Shown here: piece by piece, positions 58,905 through 64,000 of the stretch
Position numbering within the stretch: the first letter of the stretch is position 1
How the letters are laid out: each line of letters begins with the position of its first letter
Assembly (NCBI RefSeq): GCF_015773195.1
Contig: NZ_JADWYK010000011.1
Span: 99,076 to 163,075 of the forward strand
From: Hymenobacter guriensis
Lineage (GTDB): Bacteria; Bacteroidota; Bacteroidia; Cytophagales; Hymenobacteraceae
DNA: 64,000 bases
Reading direction: 5' to 3'
Program-made: the position numbers and the translations under genes
Notes under the pieces: model-generated
Told to the model about the DNA's origin: nothing
Databases searched by the model: none
The model's input: only the letters and a program-made list of their open reading frames with translations

Positions 58905-59906
58905 TTAGAGCTGGTCGAGCCAGCCTTTCTTTTTGGTGTCAAATTCCTCTTGGGTGATGATGCCCTCGTTGAGCAGGAGCTTGAGCTTCTGCAGTTGCTG
59001 CACCGGGTCGGCGCTGGTGGGGGTGCTGGTGGCTTCCTGCTTTTCGGTGGCGAAAACCCGGCCCAGTTCGGCCCCCGCGCCCAGCTGCAGGCCCGCGCCA
59101 GCCAGGCCGCTTTCGTTGCGGGCCGCGTCGCGCAGGGCTTTTAGCTTTTCCAGCTCGGCGTAATTGAGTCCCCCGGCTGCTGCCGCCTGGGCATCGGCCG
59201 ACACGTCGGAAATGCGGCCAATGCGCTGCTGGGTGGCCTTGTCGAAGACGGTGCCGTTGATACGAAAGTCTGTCAGCGCGCAGCCGAGGCGGGCAAACTC
59301 GGGCGTCAGCAGCTCCTGGAGCTGAGCCGAGAGCGGACCGAGGTGCGCGTCAATCTGTTGATAGGAAAACTGCGCCGAGGCCAGCACGGTAGCCAGCACT
59401 GACGGAATACGGCTTTGCAGCAGCGCCCGGGCCTGCTGCACGGTGTAGAGGTCCTGCTGGCCGGCTATTTCGGCGAAGAACCGCTGCCCATCGTCGAGGC
59501 GAAAGGAAAAGCTGCCGTTGGCGCCCAGCTCCACGGGCAGCTGGTACACCGGATCCACGTACTTGATGGGCATGGCGGTGCCCCAGCCCTGGTTCACGTT
59601 TTCGGCCTGCCGGAAGAAGTAGACCTTCACCTTATGCTCGCTCTCGAAGCCCGTGCGCAGCTTGGTAAGCGTGGTGATGAAGGGCGTGTTTTCCGTTTCG
59701 AGGTTGTAGATACCCTCCGTGGTCAGCGCATCGGCCACGCGGCCCTCGTAGACCAGCAAAGCCCCCTGGCCTGGCCCGATGATGAGCTTGCTGGCGTTCT
59801 TGAGCTCGTCGTGCTCGGAGGGAAACTTCGTCAGCAGCACGCCCGGCTGCGGGTTGGCCCACTCGATGACAGAGGCCAGCTGGTTGCGGAAAAAGCGAAA
59901 GGCCAT
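58905..59906 (-). CDS. SPFH-domain protein with SHOCT tail (YdjI-like)
   Basis: The 333-residue protein has an N-terminal SPFH/virion-core-like domain (VIEWANPQPGVLLTKFPSEHDELKNASKLIIGPGQGALL, then GIYNLETENTPF) up to about residue 240, an alanine- and glycine-rich helix, and a C-terminal SHOCT unit (QQLQKLKLLLNEGIITQEEFDTKK). This resembles B. subtilis YdjI, which gathers on membranes under stress; there the partner YdjG has zinc ribbons and a membrane helix. The preceding gene here is also a zinc-ribbon membrane protein, only 2 bp away. Unlike YdjI it lacks its own zinc ribbon, which may have been replaced by SHOCT. Confidence 0.87.
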   Translation of the reverse strand: MAFRFFRNQLASVIEWANPQPGVLLTKFPSEHDELKNASKLIIGPGQGALLVYEGRVADALTTEGIYNLETENTPFITTLTKLRTGFESEHKVKVYFFRQAENVNQGWGTAMPIKYVDPVYQLPVELGANGSFSFRLDDGQRFFAEIAGQQDLYTVQQARALLQSRIPSVLATVLASAQFSYQQIDAHLGPLSAQLQELLTPEFARLGCALTDFRINGTVFDKATQQRIGRISDVSADAQAAAAGGLNYAELEKLKALRDAARNESGLAGAGLQLGAGAELGRVFATEKQEATSTPTSADPVQQLQKLKLLLNEGIITQEEFDTKKKGWLDQL

Positions 59907-59908
59907 AG

Positions 59909-61240
59909 CTACGGAAGTTCAGAGTGTTTCTGGAGTTGCCCAATCAGGCTAAGGGTATACGTCTGGTGGCCGTCCTGCAGCGCAAACCCCTGCGCATAGC
60001 GGATGGCCCGGTCGGGGCTGTCGGACGCGGCCAAGGGCTGGGTGAAGCGGATAGCGCCGGTGCGGGCATCCAGGCATTGGACGGAGACTGGAATGGTGGG
60101 CGAGGCCGTGGGCTTAAATGAAATCAGCACGTAGTCGGCATCGGCGTACAGCAGGCTGGGGTCGAAGTACAGCCGGCCCGGGGTGAAGTCGGCGTAGGAC
60201 AGCACCCGGGCTTCTTTCAACTCGTAGGGCGTGATGAGCCGCTTCACGTGCGGGTCGGCGTCGGTGAAAATGCCCGAGCCGCCGTAGTCGTCGCTCCACT
60301 CAAAACGGGGCAAGTCCCGGGCCCCACCGCCGTTGTCGCGGTACTGGTACTTGATCAGCTGAATTTTATCCTCGGGGTAGGTGGTGCTTTTGCGGCTGAA
60401 GATGAAGGCTGTTTTTGTAGGGGCCCGGGGCTGCAGGGTGCTGAAGCCGTGCCGGGCCTCGTAAAAATCATCCTGGGTGTACACTTGATGGATCAGCGGG
60501 AAGTACATCAGGTTGCGCCCGTCGTTGGTGAACAGGGCGAAGTAGTCGCCGTAGTCGTCGTCGCCGGCTTCTACGGTGGCAATGCCGCTGGTTAGCTTCG
60601 GCTGCCCCTGAAACAGGGGCTTGGTTACCTCTTTCAGGCTGTTAGCGGCTTTGTCCACGCGGTACACGGCCGTTTTGTTGGCAATGAGGTACAGGTCGCC
60701 GTTCGAAAACTGCTTGAGGTCGAAATCGGGGGAAGAAGCGCTGGGCGGAATGGGCACGGGCACACTTTTCAGCGCCGCCCCGGTGGTGGCATCGGCAAAC
60801 ACCGCGTAGCTGCTATCCTGAGTTTCGCCGTCGTAGCTACGCGTGCCCACCTGGAAGAGCACGGGCTTCTGCGTGGGCGCGAGGTACAGCAGGGCTTCGC
60901 GGCTGCTGAAGCTGAACTTGCTACTCTTTTCTTCCTCGGCCGGCGCAGCCGGCACGGACGCTACGAACACGGGCTGGGGCGCATCCCGGGTGAACAGCTG
61001 CCGGGCTCCGAAAACCAGGAGCAAGGCCACCACTGCCACCACGCCGGCCAGCACGCGCAGCTTTGGGGCCGGGCCGGCGGGCGGCGCTACCTGCCGTACC
61101 GTGTAGTTGATGTTGATGTCGTCGTTGTCGAGAAAGTATTCCGTGCCGCAGTTCTCGCAGCGGAACACCTCTGGGCTCACCAAGGCCTTCTGCGTGCTGC
61201 CGCACTTGGGGCACTCAATTGCTTTTATTGCTTTGGCCAT
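59909..61240 (-). CDS. Zinc-ribbon / membrane / beta-propeller-like protein
   Basis: The 443-residue protein begins with a zinc ribbon (C10-P-K-C13 and C28-E-N-C31), followed by one membrane helix at about 60-80 (LRVLAGVVAVVALLLVFG) and a large domain with repeated blade-like strands: SYAVFADATTGAALKSV, DLYLIANKTAVYRVD and VQCLDARTGAIRFTQPL, suggesting a PQQ-like propeller. The helix direction puts the ribbon in the cytoplasm and the propeller in the periplasm. It is the first gene of a three-gene operon with the SPFH-SHOCT and two-helix proteins. A role in membrane-stress sensing is inferred. Confidence 0.8.
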   Translation of the reverse strand: MAKAIKAIECPKCGSTQKALVSPEVFRCENCGTEYFLDNDDININYTVRQVAPPAGPAPKLRVLAGVVAVVALLLVFGARQLFTRDAPQPVFVASVPAAPAEEEKSSKFSFSSREALLYLAPTQKPVLFQVGTRSYDGETQDSSYAVFADATTGAALKSVPVPIPPSASSPDFDLKQFSNGDLYLIANKTAVYRVDKAANSLKEVTKPLFQGQPKLTSGIATVEAGDDDYGDYFALFTNDGRNLMYFPLIHQVYTQDDFYEARHGFSTLQPRAPTKTAFIFSRKSTTYPEDKIQLIKYQYRDNGGGARDLPRFEWSDDYGGSGIFTDADPHVKRLITPYELKEARVLSYADFTPGRLYFDPSLLYADADYVLISFKPTASPTIPVSVQCLDARTGAIRFTQPLAASDSPDRAIRYAQGFALQDGHQTYTLSLIGQLQKHSELP

Positions 61241-61463
61241 ATAGTACCCGGATAATCTGACCGGCGGCAGGAAGCCACCGGCGGAGCGCGCCGCAAATTA
61301 GTGGGTAGTTGGTGGTTTCGGCGCAAGTTGCCTAAACGTGGCCTATTGCCTACCCCCGGGCCTAGGCAAGCCGCCGGGCTGCCCGGAATAGCGTTTTTAC
61401 CGTTGAGCCGCTACCTTCCGGCTGCGGGCGCTGGCCGCCCGCAGCTAAAACTACTTTTTACTC

Positions 61464-63086
61464 ATGCACGACACCACGCTGCACGAAACAATACTTCTGG
61501 TCCTGGGCCTCCTGTTTGCCATGCTGCTGCTCGTGATGCTGAGCCAGAAGCTGCGCATCTCCTACCCCATCTTTCTGGTGCTGGCCGGGCTGGCGCTCAG
61601 CTTCGTGCCGGGGCTGCCGCCCATCACCATCAACCCCGACCTGATCTTCCTCATCTTCCTGCCGCCCCTGCTCTATCAGGCTGCCTGGGACACTTCCTGG
61701 AAAGATTTCTGGCGGTGGAAGCGGCCCATTACCTTGCTTGCGTTCGGACTGGTGTTCTTCACTTCTACCATCGTGGCCTACGTGAGCCGGGCCATGATTC
61801 CGGGCTTCACGCTGGCGCTGGGGTTCCTGCTGGGCGGCATCATCTCCCCACCCGACGCCGTGGCGGCCACTTCCGTACTCAAGGGCATCAAGGTGCCGCG
61901 CCGCGTGACCAGCATCCTGGAGGGGGAAAGCCTGATCAACGACGCCAGCTCCCTGATTGTGTTCCGTTTTGCGCTGGCGGCCGTGGTGTCGGGCACGTTT
62001 GTGTGGCAGCAGGCGGCTACTTCGTTTCTGCTGGCCAGTGGCTTGGGTTTGGCTATTGGGCTGGCGGTGGGTTACGGCTTTTACCTCATTCATAAGTACC
62101 TGCCCACTACGCCCAGTATCAACACGGTGCTCACCTTTATTGCCCCTTATGTGATGTACCTGCTGGCCGAGGAATTCCACTTCTCGGGGGTGCTGGCCGT
62201 GGTGAGTGGGGGGCTGATGCTCTCTTACCACTCCCACCGCGTGTTTGATGCCGACACCCGCCTCCAGGCCAACAGCGTGTGGACCAGCGTGGGGTTTGCC
62301 CTCAACGGCCTGGTGTTTATTCTCATTGGCCTGGAGCTGCCAGTGGCCGTGCACGGGCTGGGCTCCTACTCGCTTGGGCAGGCCATCAGCTACGGCCTTA
62401 TCATCAGCGCCATCGTTATCCTGATTCGGCTGGTGTGGATGTTTCCGGCTGCCTTTGTGCCGCGCTGGCTGTTTCGCAGCATCCGCACCAAGGAAACCAG
62501 CCCCGGCTGGCAGGGGCCCATTATCATCGGGTGGGCCGGTATGCGGGGCGTGGTGTCGCTGGCTTCGGCCCTGGCCGTGCCTCTGCTGCTAAGCAACGGG
62601 CAGGCCTTTCCGCAGCGCAACCTCATTCTGTTCATCACCTTCGTAGTCATTCTGGTTACGCTCGTGTTTCAGGGCCTCACGCTGCCGGCCATCATCCTCC
62701 TCACGGGCGTGGCCGAAATCGAGGACCGCATGCCCACCGACGAGCAGGAAGCTGGCATCCGGCTGCGGCTGCGACACGTGGCCCTGGCTCACCTGTCCCG
62801 GCACTACACCTCCGACATCCAGGCCAACGAAATGATAGCCGCCCTCCAGCAGCGCATGCAGGCCGAGGCCCAGCGCACCGGCAACCTGCTCGAAGCCCTC
62901 GACTACGATGAAAACAAGCGTCAGGCCCTGCAGCGCTACCATCAGGTGCTGCTGGATGTACTGCAGGTGCAGCGCGAGGAGCTGTTTGTGCTACGGGCCG
63001 AGGATGTATTTGAAGAGGAAATGCTGCGCCACCAGGAGGCCCAGCTCGACCTCGACGAGGCCAAGATCAGCCACATGCCCCACTAA
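61464..63086 (+). CDS. CPA1-family Na+/H+ antiporter
   Basis: The 540-residue protein has about 12 membrane helices from residue 8 to 420. Conserved antiporter segments are LIFLIFLPPLLYQAAWDTSW, GGIISPPDAVAATSVLKGIKVPRR with the ion-binding aspartate, and ILEGESLINDASSLIVFR. The C-terminal 120 residues form a soluble helical tail rich in glutamine and glutamate, as in NhaP/YjcE homologues. It exchanges sodium or potassium for protons at the inner membrane. A palindromic repeat cluster lies just after it. Confidence 0.93.
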   Translation: MHDTTLHETILLVLGLLFAMLLLVMLSQKLRISYPIFLVLAGLALSFVPGLPPITINPDLIFLIFLPPLLYQAAWDTSWKDFWRWKRPITLLAFGLVFFTSTIVAYVSRAMIPGFTLALGFLLGGIISPPDAVAATSVLKGIKVPRRVTSILEGESLINDASSLIVFRFALAAVVSGTFVWQQAATSFLLASGLGLAIGLAVGYGFYLIHKYLPTTPSINTVLTFIAPYVMYLLAEEFHFSGVLAVVSGGLMLSYHSHRVFDADTRLQANSVWTSVGFALNGLVFILIGLELPVAVHGLGSYSLGQAISYGLIISAIVILIRLVWMFPAAFVPRWLFRSIRTKETSPGWQGPIIIGWAGMRGVVSLASALAVPLLLSNGQAFPQRNLILFITFVVILVTLVFQGLTLPAIILLTGVAEIEDRMPTDEQEAGIRLRLRHVALAHLSRHYTSDIQANEMIAALQQRMQAEAQRTGNLLEALDYDENKRQALQRYHQVLLDVLQVQREELFVLRAEDVFEEEMLRHQEAQLDLDEAKISHMPH

Positions 63087-63128
63087 GGCGTGGGTAGTGA
63101 ACAAGCATTGATTTTAACGCCTCAGAAC

Positions 63129-63271
63129 GTCATGCTGAGCGTGTCTAAGCATCTCGCTTGCTGACGTTGCAGAAGTAAGTGTCATGCTGAGCGGAGTCGA
63201 AGCATCTCTACCGCTTCGTTGAGTGGCTCCTACCGAAGCGGTAGAGATGCTTCGACTCCGCTCAGCATGAC
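63129..63271. repeat. Palindromic repeat cluster, 38-bp perfect arms (copy 2) plus a partial copy
   Basis: Arms 63181-63218 and 63234-63271 are perfect complements around a 15-nt loop and are identical to the arms near 48.2 kb. A partial, diverged copy starts at 63129 (GTCATGCTGAGCGTGTC...GCATCTCGC). The cluster fills the gap between the antiporter gene and actC. Confidence 0.93.
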
Positions 63272-63422
63272 GTTCTTTTTATTTACTGTACATACTCTAT
63301 AGTCACTTCGGTAGACATGCGCCAAAGAGCCAAGGCTTTGGAAGCGTTGTAAACCTTGCGTACAATCAAGGATTTGAGGGTGGGCGGGGACGTGCTTTGC
63401 GGCATACCAATTCGCTTGTGTT

Positions 63423-64000
63423 ATGCAGCACGTATCGCCCGTTCGCCTGCCCTTGGTTACGGGAGGCAAAACTTACCACGACGTTACCGAGGACGTTAGC
63501 CGCCACGTGGAGGCCAAACCCAACCGCCGCTGGGCACTAGCCCTCACGGCCGCTCTACTCCTGCTCGGCGTCTTCTTCTACTCGGTCTACCGCACCTTGT
63601 GGTACGGCATCGGAGAATGGGGGCTGAACAAAACGGTAGGCTGGGCCTGGGACATCACCAACTTCGTGTGGTGGGTGGGCATCGGCCACGCCGGCACGCT
63701 CATCTCGGCTGTGCTGCTGTTGTTCCGTCAGAAGTGGCGCACCTCCATCAACCGCGCCGCCGAAGCTATGACCATCTTCGCCGTCATTTGCGCGGCCATG
63801 TATCCGGTGCTGCACCTTGGCCGGCCCTGGCTCATGTTTTGGGTGTTTCCACTCCAGAATACCTTTGGCTCGCTCTGGACCAACTTCAACTCGCCCTTGT
63901 TGTGGGACGTGTTTGCCATCAGTACCTACTTCACCGTGTCCCTGGTGTTCTGGTACACGGGCCTGGTGCCCGACTTCGCCACCATCCGTGACCGGGCCAA
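63423..64000 (+). CDS. actC: Alternative complex III subunit ActC (NrfD family), partial
   Basis: The first 192 codons lie in the window. The N terminus VRLPLVTGGKTYHDVTEDV and the helices around WDITNFVWWVGIGHAGTLISA, FAVICAAMYPVLHLGRPWL and LWDVFAISTYFTVSLVFWYTG are typical of ActC, a quinol-binding NrfD-type membrane subunit of alternative complex III. This complex passes electrons from menaquinol to cytochrome c or directly to an oxidase. The usual upstream partners actA and actB are not present here; the antiporter gene and a repeat cluster precede it. Confidence 0.88.
   Translation, partial: MQHVSPVRLPLVTGGKTYHDVTEDVSRHVEAKPNRRWALALTAALLLLGVFFYSVYRTLWYGIGEWGLNKTVGWAWDITNFVWWVGIGHAGTLISAVLLLFRQKWRTSINRAAEAMTIFAVICAAMYPVLHLGRPWLMFWVFPLQNTFGSLWTNFNSPLLWDVFAISTYFTVSLVFWYTGLVPDFATIRDRA

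Overview
The window is a chromosomal segment of a GC-rich member of the Bacteroidota, most likely close to Hymenobacter (Cytophagales). Reasons: a protein with a C-terminal type IX secretion (gliding/Por) sorting domain; many Bacteroidota families (DUF4783-, DUF6268-, DUF5706- and DUF2652-type proteins, BlaR1-like peptidases carrying TonB-plug-like tails, an alternative complex III subunit); near absence of Shine-Dalgarno sequences; and repeated TAnnTTTG promoter boxes. No phage, transposase, rRNA or CRISPR array is visible. Genus placement is inference from gene style, not from a marker gene.

Layout. 1-5.5 kb: tail of an unknown gene, a three-part metallopeptidase/propeller/barrel outer-membrane protein, and a transaminase plus omega-amidase pair. 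5.5-11 kb: a secreted FG-GAP protein, murF, dTDP-rhamnose epimerase and a glycosyltransferase. 11-16 kb: lipoprotein cytochrome c, HflX, SixA phosphatase and polyphosphate kinase, then a 21-bp tandem repeat. 16-24.7 kb: two outer-membrane barrel proteins (one fused to a metallophosphoesterase), an HD-Pycsar-type membrane protein facing a nucleotide-cyclase-like DUF2652 protein, tRNA-Arg(CCT) and a NarL-type regulator. 24.7-33 kb: pncB, a BlaR/BlaI pair with a double palindromic operator, an OYE reductase divergent from a pirin, a GNAT enzyme and a Tet-type MFS pump. 33-43 kb: an Hsp20 gene behind a sigma-54-like promoter, small envelope proteins, GH25 lysozyme, RlpA, CbpA/CbpM, a ZIP transporter, metal-binding lipoproteins and nadC. 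43-49.4 kb: gpmI, lipoproteins, YjbQ, a beta-helix lipoprotein and prfA. 49.6-54.8 kb: the threonine operon thrA-thrB-thrC behind what reads as a Thr/Ile-rich leader peptide and attenuator. 54.9-64 kb: a heme-type lipoprotein, a divergent TrpF, an FAD oxidoreductase, a broken HNH endonuclease gene, a zinc-ribbon/SPFH/two-TM operon, a Na+/H+ antiporter and the start of actC.

How the genes work together. The clearest functional units are thrABC with its leader, cbpA-cbpM, blaI-blaR, transaminase/omega-amidase, sixA-ppk1 and the membrane-stress-like zinc ribbon/SPFH operon. The most unusual elements are the HD-PycTM gene convergent with the cyclase-like gene, the thr leader, an intergenic inverted repeat that is translated as the N terminus of ThrB, the sigma-54-type hsp20 promoter and several families of intergenic palindromes. 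Many genes have starts shorter than the longest open frame; starts were chosen from signal peptides, family N termini and nearby promoter or terminator elements.
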